Below are positions 21,395 through 29,275 of a stretch of 40,365 bases of DNA, piece by piece. Location: IMG/VR virus record IMGVR_UViG_3300044692_000019, positions 1 through 40,365 of that record, one strand, 5' to 3'. The notes beneath the pieces are model-generated. The model did not search any database. It worked only from the letters and a program-made list of their open reading frames with translations, and had not been told where the DNA came from. The DNA is from a virus. A program made the translations under genes and the position numbers. Position 1 is the stretch's first letter, and each line of letters starts with the position of its first letter.

Positions 21395-21783
21395 CGGCGA
21401 ATCCTCTACGTGGTGAAGCCACCGCTCAGCTTGGCGATCGCACGCTTACGCTGGTGCTCGATAATGAGCGCTGGTGGCAAATCGAAGAGCTGCTCGACAC
21501 CTCGATGTATGATATCCGCGCGCGTCTGCACTTGGACGCCGCCGCCCAGCGCTCTCCGAAAAACCATACGGCCAGTGCGCTGCTGTGGGGCGCGACGCGA
21601 GAACATCACGGCGATTTGACGATGGTCGATTGTGGCAATCTGCTCATCACGAACCCGAAGCTGCACGATGCCCTATTTCAGGCCGTCCTCGATTCCACAA
21701 CCTCGCAGGAGCCTGCTGAGCCGGGGGAAGCGAAGCCGGCGAAGGAGCCGGCGAACCGAAAGAGGAAATCAGCCGAAAGCTGA
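21391..21783 (+). CDS. Tail assembly chaperone, GTA gp10-like (lambda gpG analogue)
   Basis: 130 aa starting MTANPLRGEATAQLGDRTLTLVLDNERWWQIEELLDTSMYDIRARLHLDA. This N-terminal pattern matches the GTA gp10/tail tube chaperone type. The C-terminus (TTSQEPAEPGEAKPAKEPANRKRKSAES) is low complexity. It lies between tube and tape measure, where chaperone pairs occur. The -1 frame is open across its last 64 bases and continues into the next gene. Confidence 0.75.
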   Translation: MTANPLRGEATAQLGDRTLTLVLDNERWWQIEELLDTSMYDIRARLHLDAAAQRSPKNHTASALLWGATREHHGDLTMVDCGNLLITNPKLHDALFQAVLDSTTSQEPAEPGEAKPAKEPANRKRKSAES

Positions 21784-21797
21784 GGTGGGAGCGCCTG

Positions 21798-22082
21798 TTG
21801 AGGGCGTATCAGGAAGCCGGTGGAAGGACGGCGGATTTCTGGCGCGAGACGCCGCTTACGACCTCTACCATGATCGAGGGATATCAACGCCGGCGCGGTT
21901 GGCTCGCTTGGAATACCGCAGCTTTGGGTCGCTTCGAGTTTGAGCAGGGCTATCCCTCGCTGGAAAGCATCCAAGGCATTCCTGAGCGGCAGACAGAGGA
22001 GCGCCGACAGACGATGTTGGCGCACAATCTGCGGCTCTGGCGGTCGGTGCTGAACCGGAAGGAGGCGGCGGGTGAGTGTTGA
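21798..22082 (+). CDS. Second tail chaperone (lambda gpT / GTA gp10.1-like), possibly a -1 frameshift extension
   Basis: The product contains RWERLLRAYQEAGGRTADFWRETPLTTSTMIEGYQRRRGWLAW, similar to small GTA/tail chaperone proteins (LLR-A...PxDFWRxTPxEL). The similarity begins upstream of the first usual start (TTG 21798, with GGGAG seven bases before), at codons overlapping the end of the previous gene. The -1 frame is open from 21720. Either a TTG start or a fused G-GT product by frameshifting near 21757-21770 is possible. I see no textbook heptamer. Confidence 0.65.
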   Translation: MRAYQEAGGRTADFWRETPLTTSTMIEGYQRRRGWLAWNTAALGRFEFEQGYPSLESIQGIPERQTEERRQTMLAHNLRLWRSVLNRKEAAGEC

Positions 22083-22515
22083 AGCGATGAAGGTGAGCGG
22101 CTTCAAGGAATTGGATGATCAATTGAAGGCGCTCGCCAATCCGCAAACTGCATACCGTATCGGGCTTGCCGCGGTTAAGGCCTCTGCCGAACTCTTGAAG
22201 GATGCTTGGGTTGCCGGTGCACCATATTCTGAACGCGCAAGCACGACCAAATACTGGAATGGCGGTCGGGCTGATTATGGTCATCTGCGGACCAACATCA
22301 CGATCGGCCCGGTGAGAGCGCAGAATGTGAACGCCGTGGTCTATAAGACCTTCACCGGGAACGCTTTCTGGGGTTACTTTCTCGAGTATGGCACAGTGCG
22401 AATGCGACCGCATCCGTGGGCGCGGTCCATCGTTGAACGGCTCAAGGGGGAGTTCGTCAACGTCCAGCGCGAAGCGATCAATGCTGGTCTAGAAGAAGCG
22501 CTCGCAAGGCGGTAG
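22072..22515 (+). CDS. HK97 gp10-like tail component
   Basis: 147 aa from GTG 22072, overlapping the chaperone end by 11 bases. VSGFKELDDQLKALANPQTAYRIGLAAVKASAELLKDAWVAGAPY and the C-terminal GYFLEYGTVRMRPHPWARSIVER match the HK97-gp10_like family (minor tail/neck). In many phages this gene precedes the tail terminator. Here it lies between chaperones and tape measure. Confidence 0.82.
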   Translation: MSVEAMKVSGFKELDDQLKALANPQTAYRIGLAAVKASAELLKDAWVAGAPYSERASTTKYWNGGRADYGHLRTNITIGPVRAQNVNAVVYKTFTGNAFWGYFLEYGTVRMRPHPWARSIVERLKGEFVNVQREAINAGLEEALARR

Positions 22516-22525
22516 AACTCGCCGG

Positions 22526-22783
22526 ATGAAATTCGCCGCCGCTCTCGCTTGCTTCATTGCTCTCTCTTCGTGCAGAGGTCATAGCCGAGGCCAAGACGAG
22601 GAAAAGCGGTATTCGATCGTCTCGCAAAGCGGCACTGCGGACCAGCTTTGCGATGAAGCCCAGAGGGTTCAAGCCGCATATTTGCAGGACGGTGATCAAC
22701 CCAACTACGAGCGGTGGCGCGGGAACGCGAAGCGCGATTGCGCGATGGCTCGACTGCATGATTATTCGGCGCTGCCGGACTGA
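22526..22783 (+). CDS. Putative lipoprotein, 85 aa
   Basis: The signal peptide MKFAAALACFIALSSC ends in a lipobox-like LSSC (Cys16), suggesting lipid anchoring. The mature part is short, hydrophilic and contains two more Cys (QLCDEAQRV, AKRDCAMAR). It sits in the tail operon, ten bases after the gp10-like gene, and is convergent with the antisense frame at 22762. A superinfection-exclusion role is possible for a phage lipoprotein but is not shown. Confidence 0.6.
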   Translation: MKFAAALACFIALSSCRGHSRGQDEEKRYSIVSQSGTADQLCDEAQRVQAAYLQDGDQPNYERWRGNAKRDCAMARLHDYSALPD

Positions 22784-23025
22784 TCCTCTCCGAAGAGAAT
22801 GCGATTTGCCTGATCTACGGCCCGGCCGTGAGCTTCCATAATTTGAGCAATGTTCTCATCTGTAAAGCGGTCCTTATGCCCGCACTTCGGACAGACGAAC
22901 TCTATCGTTTCTAGCTCAATTTCTCCAATCGGAACGGTAAATGTCCCACCGCAGCCGCAGGTAATATCTACCGTCGTTCGTTCGGGGTTAGCCTTCGGCC
23001 GATCCTGACAATTTTGCTGACAGCA
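22762..23025 (-). CDS. Antisense zinc-ribbon frame with no clear start
   Basis: An 87-codon minus-strand open frame reads ...NPERTTVDITCGCGGTFTV then a strand-helix region, FVCPKCGHKDRFTDENIAQIMEAHGRAVDQANRIL. CxC (codons 23-25) and CPKC (45-48) form a zinc ribbon. The composition is lower in GC than the tail genes. No ATG, GTG or TTG exists before the ribbon: a TGA precedes the frame at 23028. A +1 shift from an ATG-started frame (ATG 23030-23028 and the next codon) would supply a start. It may be a moron with an unusual start or one broken by a frameshift. Confidence 0.45.
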   Translation of the reverse strand, partial: CCQQNCQDRPKANPERTTVDITCGCGGTFTVPIGEIELETIEFVCPKCGHKDRFTDENIAQIMEAHGRAVDQANRILFGEDQSGSAE

Positions 23026-23074
23026 TCATAGATTTGGTCGCGCCGGTGTCTACCCGGTGCGCGAGGAGCCGCGC

Positions 23075-25303
23075 ATGGGCAATCTTGCCAATCTGACGAC
23101 GACTTTTGCGATGGAAAGCGCGGCGTTCGTCAACGGCGCGGAAGTTTCGCGGGCCGCTTTGGGCCGGCTCACGCGACAGCTCGATCCCGCAGGGACGGCG
23201 CAGGCGAAGTTCAATCAGCAGACACGCGAGTTGAAGTCTGCGCTCGACGCTGGCGCCATCTCTCTCGACAAATATAGCGTTATGCTTAGCAACGCTGAGC
23301 GTCGCTTGGAGACCGTGATCGCGCGCCAGCAGACCGGAGTTCAATCGACCGGACAAATGCGCTCCGCGATGACCAACCTCTCTTACCAGGCGCAGGACAC
23401 CTTCACGCAGCTCAGCATGGGCGCGAACGTGTTCCAGGTGATCGCTATTCAGGGCGGCCAGGCGGCTGGTGCCTTTGCTACCGTAGAAGGTGCGGCAGGA
23501 AGCGTAGCTCGGTTCATGATCGGCCCTTGGGGATTGGCGATCACGGGCGCGATCCTGCTGCTCGGCGCGTTGACGAAGGATCACAAGGACGCCGCCGACG
23601 CCACAAAGAAGCATTCCGAAGCCGAGGACGCGCTGAAACAGGCTATGGACCGCCTGCACAATGCATCGGCGACGCAGCATCATGATACGCGTCAAGGGAT
23701 TCAAGACGACTTGGACGCTGCCGAGGCTGCGCGGAAACACGAATTGCGAGTGCGTGGCCTTCTCGCGGCGTGGTTGGAACGGGCGAAATTCAATCTTCAG
23801 CAACAGCGCGAGGCTGAGCGGGCAACCGGGGTGGTTCCGGCGTTTGGGCAACCGGCATCGCAGGATTTTGAGGGCCAGATTGCCGCCATCGAAGGCGCTC
23901 AGAAACTTAACGCCGCGAAGATTGCCCAAGCCAACGCCGATCTGGCGGCCGGAACGGCAAAACTTGCCCTTCGCGATGTGGCGGCGGCAACCGACAAAGC
24001 AACAGCGGCGACGCAGCAATACGAAGACGCCATCGATCGGTTGCAGCGCAAGTTCGAGAGCGGCGGCTTCGGAGACCCGCGCAGCTCCTCAGCGGTTGCC
24101 GCCTTCAAGGCCGCTGCCGAGGCGGCTACTCGGGCGAAAGACGCCACCCTCGCCGCGCTCGACGCAACCAAAAAAGCGGCAAACGACAACCGCCAGACGG
24201 GTCGCCAGATCAGCCTGCCCGAGGCCGAGGCGATCGTCAAAAGCATCGGCGGGACGATTACCAGCGCCACGCGGACGTTCGATCAGCAGGCGAAGCTCTA
24301 TCGGGCCTATCTGAATGGAACCGGCTCGCTCGCCGCAAAGCCCGGTCACAGCGATCACGAACTCGGCAACGCGCTCGATATCGCCAAGACGCCGGGCATG
24401 TCGCTCGCCAAAATCCGCGCGGCCTTCACCGAGGCGGGCGTCTCAATCAAGCAGCTTCTGGATGAGGGTAACCATTTTCATGTCGCGTGGAAGGCTGGCG
24501 CTGATCCCGCCATTCAGGCTTCGAAGGACGAAGCGGCGGCGATTCGGTTAATCGGCTTCGCGGCAAAGGGCACTAGTGATGCGCTCGCCGATATCAACAA
24601 GCACTTCAAACAATTGAACGATAACAGCAACGGGTTTGACGATATCGCCAAGGGCGCGGCAACTGCATTCGGGTCGGGGCAAGACATCGCCATCCAAAAT
24701 GAGCGCGATTTGCAGCAAGTCCGCGAAGGCCACATTCGGCAACTCGGAGACATCTACTACGATCTGTTTGACGGCGGAACGCGTCGAATTTGGCAGGATT
24801 TCGAGCGGATCGGGATGGATATAATCTCGAGGCTGCTCTCCGAGTGGACGATGAACGCGCTCATGCCGACTGCGGCGCAGCGGCGCGCCGGACAGAGCGG
24901 CGGTATCGGAAATATCTTTGGGGCAATCGGCCGCTTGTTCGGCGGCGGCGGTCCCGCCGTCGATATCGGCGCGGCCCGTGCCGGTGCGGATGCGGCCCTT
25001 GCGAGCATCCCGCATTTCGCGAACGGCGGGTCATTCCAGTTTGGTGGCCGGGGCGGAATCGACAAGAACATCCTGTCGCTGAATGGTTCGCCGATCGCGG
25101 CGGTCAGCCGCGGTGAGACGGCGACGATCGGCAACGGCCGGCGTGCTGCAAACGATCAGCCGATCGTGATCCACATCGTCGGCGAGGAAGGGGCAGCATT
25201 CGTTCCGCGGGTTGCGGCGATCAGCGGCATCACCTCGTCACAGTCGATCCAGATCGCGCAGAAAACGCAGATGAAGAAGGCGACGCGGAGACTCGGCCGG
25301 TGA
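23075..25303 (+). CDS. Tail tape measure protein with embedded M15 peptidase domain
   Basis: 742 aa from ATG 23075, with GAGGAG eight bases upstream; GTG 23057 is in frame. The N-terminal third is coiled coil, followed by MTNLSYQAQDTFTQLSMGANVFQVIAIQGGQAAGAF and a hydrophobic segment GPWGLAITGAILLLGALT, both typical of tape measures. A D-alanyl-D-alanine carboxypeptidase-like M15 domain follows: TITSATRTFDQQAKLY, GHSDHELGNALDI (His/Asp zinc ligands, about residues 425-435) and NHFHVAW (about 465). The C-terminal part is Gly-rich. It sets tail length and probably opens peptidoglycan during DNA entry. Confidence 0.92.
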   Translation: MGNLANLTTTFAMESAAFVNGAEVSRAALGRLTRQLDPAGTAQAKFNQQTRELKSALDAGAISLDKYSVMLSNAERRLETVIARQQTGVQSTGQMRSAMTNLSYQAQDTFTQLSMGANVFQVIAIQGGQAAGAFATVEGAAGSVARFMIGPWGLAITGAILLLGALTKDHKDAADATKKHSEAEDALKQAMDRLHNASATQHHDTRQGIQDDLDAAEAARKHELRVRGLLAAWLERAKFNLQQQREAERATGVVPAFGQPASQDFEGQIAAIEGAQKLNAAKIAQANADLAAGTAKLALRDVAAATDKATAATQQYEDAIDRLQRKFESGGFGDPRSSSAVAAFKAAAEAATRAKDATLAALDATKKAANDNRQTGRQISLPEAEAIVKSIGGTITSATRTFDQQAKLYRAYLNGTGSLAAKPGHSDHELGNALDIAKTPGMSLAKIRAAFTEAGVSIKQLLDEGNHFHVAWKAGADPAIQASKDEAAAIRLIGFAAKGTSDALADINKHFKQLNDNSNGFDDIAKGAATAFGSGQDIAIQNERDLQQVREGHIRQLGDIYYDLFDGGTRRIWQDFERIGMDIISRLLSEWTMNALMPTAAQRRAGQSGGIGNIFGAIGRLFGGGGPAVDIGAARAGADAALASIPHFANGGSFQFGGRGGIDKNILSLNGSPIAAVSRGETATIGNGRRAANDQPIVIHIVGEEGAAFVPRVAAISGITSSQSIQIAQKTQMKKATRRLGR

Positions 25304-25902
25304 TCGATCTTACCTATGCGCGCCAGCGCTGCCCCGCGCCGTCGCTGATCGACAATGGCAGCGAGTTGACGCCATTCCTCGGCGGCGTGTCGCAGCGGCT
25401 CGATCGTGGCGGTTCGCGTCATTCGGTGAAGGTGACGTTTCCGACGATGCCGATCGAGCCGGATGGGCGGCGCTGGATCAGCCGATTGGTGCGCGCGAAG
25501 CAGGAAGGTGGGATCGTCGCCTTTCCGCAAGTCAATTTCGACGTGGGCGCGCCGGGATCGCCGAACGTGGCGACGGCGACGGGCGGTGGGCGATCGTTGC
25601 CGATCACGGGCGGCACGCCGGGCTATGCGATCCGCGAGGGACAGGCATTGACGCTGACGAGCGGCGGGCGGGGCTATTTCTACCTCGCCGCGGCGCAGAC
25701 GATCCTTGATGCGAGCGGGGCAGGCACGATCACGCTAGACGTTCCGCTGCGCCTCGCCGCGGCTGTGGGCGATAGCGTCAACCTGGCGCGGCCGACGATC
25801 GAAGGGTGGATCAGCGGCGATGGCGGTGACACCGGGTTCGGGTGGACCGTGGGGGATAACCGCACGGTGGCGCTGGCCTTCACGGTGACGGAGCGGGCGT
25901 GA
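25300..25902 (+). CDS. Tail-tip protein, lambda gpM-like position
   Basis: 200 aa from GTG 25300, overlapping the tape-measure stop. It is beta-rich: GGVSQRLDRGGSRHSVKVTFPTMP, LTLTSGGRGYFYLAAAQTI, GWISGDGGDTGFGWTVGDNRTVALAFTVTERA. By order (tape measure, this gene, next gene, peptidase, J) it corresponds to lambda M. No specific family is recognised beyond that. Confidence 0.72.
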   Translation: MIDLTYARQRCPAPSLIDNGSELTPFLGGVSQRLDRGGSRHSVKVTFPTMPIEPDGRRWISRLVRAKQEGGIVAFPQVNFDVGAPGSPNVATATGGGRSLPITGGTPGYAIREGQALTLTSGGRGYFYLAAAQTILDASGAGTITLDVPLRLAAAVGDSVNLARPTIEGWISGDGGDTGFGWTVGDNRTVALAFTVTERA

Positions 25903-25913
25903 TGGTCGAGCAA

Positions 25914-25944
25914 GAACGGCCCTTCGACAGGCTCAGGGCGAACG
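25914..25944. repeat. Sphingomonadales-type short interspersed repeat
   Basis: The core GCCCTTCGACAGGCTCAGGG (25919-25938), flanked by GAACG and CGAACGGG, matches a repeat I know to be very common in Sphingomonadales genomes. Its reverse reading gives the well-known spurious peptide FALSLSKGRS. It can fold through GCCCT...AGGGC. It lies in the only sizeable gap of the tail-tip genes (25903-25963), probably copied from a host chromosome. Confidence 0.7.
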
Positions 25945-25963
25945 GGTCGGGGGACCGCGCGGC

Positions 25964-26560
25964 GTGACTATCCTGTCTCCGGCGCTCGACGCCGAGCTGG
26001 CCAAGGATCGGGCAACGATCTTTGTCGCGATCGAGCTCGACCTCGCGGCGGCGTCGATCAAGCTGCTCGATGCTTCGATGGCCTTGCTGACGCCGTTCGA
26101 TGGGTTTGTCGGCGAGGATGCGACCTATGGTGTGCTGGCGAGCCTCGACGATTTCGAGGACGGCAGCGGTGACGAAGCGCCGGGGCTGTCGTTCACGATT
26201 AACCCGCCGACGATCGAAGCCGCGCTGGCGATGTCGCTGGAGAGCGATCAGGGCGCGCGGACGCGGCTCTGGCTGGGCGCGGCGAACCCGGACACCGGGG
26301 AGGTGATCGGATCGCTGCTGCTGTTCGATGGCGGGATGGACGTGCCGACGCTCGGCATCGGGCCGAACGAGCAATCTGTGGAATATGACGCGGTGAGCGC
26401 GATGGAGGCGTATTTCGAGGTGGAGGAAGGGATCACGCTCTCACCGACCTCGCACAAGACCTACTGGCCCGGCGAGCTTGGTCTCGATTTCGTCACCGGG
26501 GTCACCGAGCCGGTCTATTGGGGCATGAACCATTCCAGCGCGATCCAGGTGGGGCGATGA
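25964..26560 (+). CDS. Tail-tip protein, lambda gpL-like position
   Basis: 198 aa from GTG 25964. It starts MTILSPALDAELAKDRATIFVAIELDL and is beta-rich, with ANPDTGEVIGSLLLFDGGMDVPTL. In the lambda-like order it occupies the L position, next to the peptidase. Unlike lambda L it has no obvious Fe-S cysteines. An interspersed repeat precedes it, and its stop overlaps the next ATG. Confidence 0.7.
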   Translation: MTILSPALDAELAKDRATIFVAIELDLAAASIKLLDASMALLTPFDGFVGEDATYGVLASLDDFEDGSGDEAPGLSFTINPPTIEAALAMSLESDQGARTRLWLGAANPDTGEVIGSLLLFDGGMDVPTLGIGPNEQSVEYDAVSAMEAYFEVEEGITLSPTSHKTYWPGELGLDFVTGVTEPVYWGMNHSSAIQVGR

Positions 26561-26973
26561 GCGCAATGCTGAAGCGCGTCGCCGTCACCAAGGCGACGCT
26601 CGACCATTTTGCTGCGAAGCCGTTCAGCTGGAGCACGGGCGCGACGTGCGTTCACCTCGTGCGCAAGCAGCTGATCGGCATGGGCCATCGTCCGCCGCCG
26701 ATGAAGGCGTTTCGGAGCGCGCTCACCGCGAAGAAGGCGCTGCAATCGAAAGGCTGGGCCGATCTGGCGGCGATGATGGACAGCCTGTTGCCGGCCATCC
26801 CGCCGGCGCGGGCGATTGTCGGCGACGTGATCGAGATGCCGAGCGACGACGAGGTGTTCGGGGCGCTCGCCGTCGTCGTCGGGAACGGGCGAGTGATGGG
26901 CTATCTTGGGGAGGGTAACGCATTGACCGTGATGCAGCCCAAGGTCGTGCCTCTCGGGGCGTGGCGGACCTGA
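26557..26973 (+). CDS. DUF6950 / NlpC-P60-like tail peptidase (lambda gpK analogue)
   Basis: 138 aa starting MSAMLKRVAVTKATLDHFAAKPFSWSTGATCVHLVRKQLIGMGHRPP. The FSWSTGATCVHLVRKQL motif with Cys as candidate nucleophile and the later DVIEMPSDDEVFGALAVVVGNGRVMGYLGEG fit the DUF6950 branch of NlpC/P60-like proteins, which take the lambda gpK place in sphingomonad and GTA tails. It may cut peptidoglycan at the tail tip. ATG 26557 overlaps the previous stop. Confidence 0.78.
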   Translation: MSAMLKRVAVTKATLDHFAAKPFSWSTGATCVHLVRKQLIGMGHRPPPMKAFRSALTAKKALQSKGWADLAAMMDSLLPAIPPARAIVGDVIEMPSDDEVFGALAVVVGNGRVMGYLGEGNALTVMQPKVVPLGAWRT

Positions 26974-26976
26974 ACG

Positions 26977-29250
26977 ATGGCAAAGGTCGCTCAATACGCT
27001 GCAATCGCCATCTCGATTGCGGCGGCGATCCCGACTGGCGGCGGCTCGACGCTCTTGGCGGGCGCGCTCGGCGTGTCGGCGAGCACCGCCGGCACGATCG
27101 CCGCGGGCTTCACGGTTGCCACGAGTCTTGCCACCAGTCTGCTCGCCAAGAAGCCGAGCGGCGGCGGCTCGCAAACCAGTTGGTCAGCCGATCCGAACGC
27201 GAATATCCCGCTCGTTTTCGGGCGGACGGGCGTTGGCGGCAACGTCGTCTATCGCAAGGGCAGCGGAGACGCCGACAAGAACAAATATGAGACGGTGACG
27301 ACCGCTCTCTCGCTCGGCCCGATCGACGCTTACGAGACGCTGCTCTGCGATCGCAAAGCGGTGTCGTTCAGCGGGGCAAATGCCTCGACGAGTCCCTATA
27401 GCAATCGCCTGTGGATGGTGAAGCAGCTCGGCGCCTGCCCCGAGGCGGCGGCGCTGAACACGGGCGTCGGCACGAAGCCCGGGTGGACGAGCGCGCACAA
27501 GTTGTCTGGCCTCGCCGCCGATCAGGTGACGATGCTCTATGACGCCAAGGGCAAGAACACCTTCACGACCGAGCCGCAGATGCTGCGGATCATCCGCGGC
27601 CTGCTCTGCTATGACCCGCGGGAGGACAGCACCTATCCCGGCGGCTCGGGGCTGCAACGGGCCAACGATCAATCGACCTGGGCGTTCACCAAGAACCCTT
27701 ATATTCAGGGCCTGACCTTCGCGCTCGGCTGGTATCAGAACGGCAAGCGCCGCGGCGGCGCCGGGCAGCCGATCGACACGATCGACGTGGGCAGCTTCGT
27801 CGAATGCGCGAACATCGCCGATCTGAACGGCTGGACGAGCGGCGGCGGGCAATACACGACGGGCGACGACAAGTGGGAGGTGCTGAAGGCCATCCTTCAG
27901 GCTGGTGGCGGCGAGCCGATCCGCGATGGCGCGATGCTGTCGTGCATCATTCAGGCGCCGCGCGTATCGATCGCGACGATCGGCGCCGGCGATTTGATCG
28001 GCAAAGCCTCTGTGCCGCGGAGCCGCCCGCGCAAAGACCGACTGAACGGCGTCGTGCCGAAATATCGGACGGAACAGAATAATTGGGAGCAGGTATCCGG
28101 CACGGTGGCGCGGATCACCGATTTCGTGACGGCGGACGGCGGCGAGCGCACCAAGGAAATCGAGTATCCGCTGGTGCAGGTGGAGAGCGGCGGCACGGCC
28201 GATCAGCCGACGCAGCTCGCCGGCTATGATGTGGAAGCCTCGCGCGAGTGGATGCCGATCACGCTGCTGCTGAAACTACGCTGGATCGGATGCCGGACTG
28301 GCGATTGCATCGATTGTGGGGCCGATGATCTGGGGTTGGCGGAGAAGCTGCTCGTCATCGTCAAGCGCTCGCTCGACCCGAGCACGGGCGCGGTGACATT
28401 GACGGCGCGAACCGAGGACCCAGGCAAGCATGATCGGGTTTTCGCGCTGACGGGTGATTTGCCACCGACGACGACCTTCAATCGGCCCGATTATCCCGGC
28501 GATATCGCGCTCGGCGAGCAGGATGTCAGCACGGTCATCGCCAACAGTTTCCCGATCGGACTGACGATCACGGCCAGCGACGATGGTAGCGTTGTCATCA
28601 GCGATCACACGCGCCGCTACACGGATGGCTGGCCCGATGTTGCGGTGACGGGTGCGACGATCGCCAGCGGCGGCGCGGCGGGTGATTTCTTCGCGATCGG
28701 CTATGACGATCCTGATCGGCTTGGCGGCGCGGTGACGTATCAATTGTTCAGCGACGACATCGACGCGCGCGTCTCGCCGGATCATCCGGGGCGGCATTAT
28801 GTGGGCTATTTCACTGTGCCGACCGCAGGCAGCCCGCCGTCGAGCGGTGGCGGGGCGACGCCGCCCGGCGGGGCGTGCGTGACGACGGATACGCCGATCA
28901 TGATGGCGGATGGCTCGACCAAGCCAGCGGGAGAGATCGCCGTCGGTGATTTGATCCGCACCCGCCACGAAGCGCGGCTGACAGCGCCCGGCGGCGGCTG
29001 GGGCGTCTATCCGGTCGAAGCGGTGGCGATCGTGCCGGATCAACCGCTTTATTCGACGACGATCGGCGGGAAGGCGCTGCGCGGCACCGAAGATCACCAA
29101 GTCTATGTCGAGGGCGGCTGGATGCGGCTGGGCGATATCGGCGCGGCGGCGGGTAGCGGCGACGTAGTGAAGATGACCGTCACTGGCGCGCACACCTATG
29201 TCTCGAACGGAATCCTCTCGCACAACCTGAAGCAGAACGAGCCGGTCTAG
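26977..29250 (+). CDS. Tail-tip (J-like) host-specificity protein with C-terminal Hint domain
   Basis: 757 aa. Residues about 1-50 form an Ala/Gly-rich hydrophobic start, followed by SWSADPNANIPLVFGRTGVGGNVVYRKGSGD and the tip-attachment region typical of gpJ-like hub proteins. The last about 120 residues form an intein-like Hint fold: block A GGACVTTDTPIMMADGS (Cys634), block B LRGTEDHQVYV (Thr704, His707), block F AHTYVSNG, and ending SHN (His749-Asn750) followed by LKQNEPV. The residue after Asn750 is Leu rather than Cys, Ser or Thr, so ordinary splicing is not expected. C-terminal or N-terminal cleavage, as in bacterial intein-like domains, is possible. Confidence 0.85.
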   Translation: MAKVAQYAAIAISIAAAIPTGGGSTLLAGALGVSASTAGTIAAGFTVATSLATSLLAKKPSGGGSQTSWSADPNANIPLVFGRTGVGGNVVYRKGSGDADKNKYETVTTALSLGPIDAYETLLCDRKAVSFSGANASTSPYSNRLWMVKQLGACPEAAALNTGVGTKPGWTSAHKLSGLAADQVTMLYDAKGKNTFTTEPQMLRIIRGLLCYDPREDSTYPGGSGLQRANDQSTWAFTKNPYIQGLTFALGWYQNGKRRGGAGQPIDTIDVGSFVECANIADLNGWTSGGGQYTTGDDKWEVLKAILQAGGGEPIRDGAMLSCIIQAPRVSIATIGAGDLIGKASVPRSRPRKDRLNGVVPKYRTEQNNWEQVSGTVARITDFVTADGGERTKEIEYPLVQVESGGTADQPTQLAGYDVEASREWMPITLLLKLRWIGCRTGDCIDCGADDLGLAEKLLVIVKRSLDPSTGAVTLTARTEDPGKHDRVFALTGDLPPTTTFNRPDYPGDIALGEQDVSTVIANSFPIGLTITASDDGSVVISDHTRRYTDGWPDVAVTGATIASGGAAGDFFAIGYDDPDRLGGAVTYQLFSDDIDARVSPDHPGRHYVGYFTVPTAGSPPSSGGGATPPGGACVTTDTPIMMADGSTKPAGEIAVGDLIRTRHEARLTAPGGGWGVYPVEAVAIVPDQPLYSTTIGGKALRGTEDHQVYVEGGWMRLGDIGAAAGSGDVVKMTVTGAHTYVSNGILSHNLKQNEPV

Positions 29251-29275
29251 GCTCACCTTTCGGAGAATAGCAGCA

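Noticed and set aside
22988-24019. 343-codon minus-strand frame over the tape measure
   Set aside because: Shadow for most of its length. Only the adjoining zinc-ribbon frame at 22762-23025 has protein-like features.
25902-25967. Short ORF (about 21 codons) through the interspersed repeat
   Set aside because: Its peptide (RPFDRLRANG) is the standard spurious translation of this repeat.
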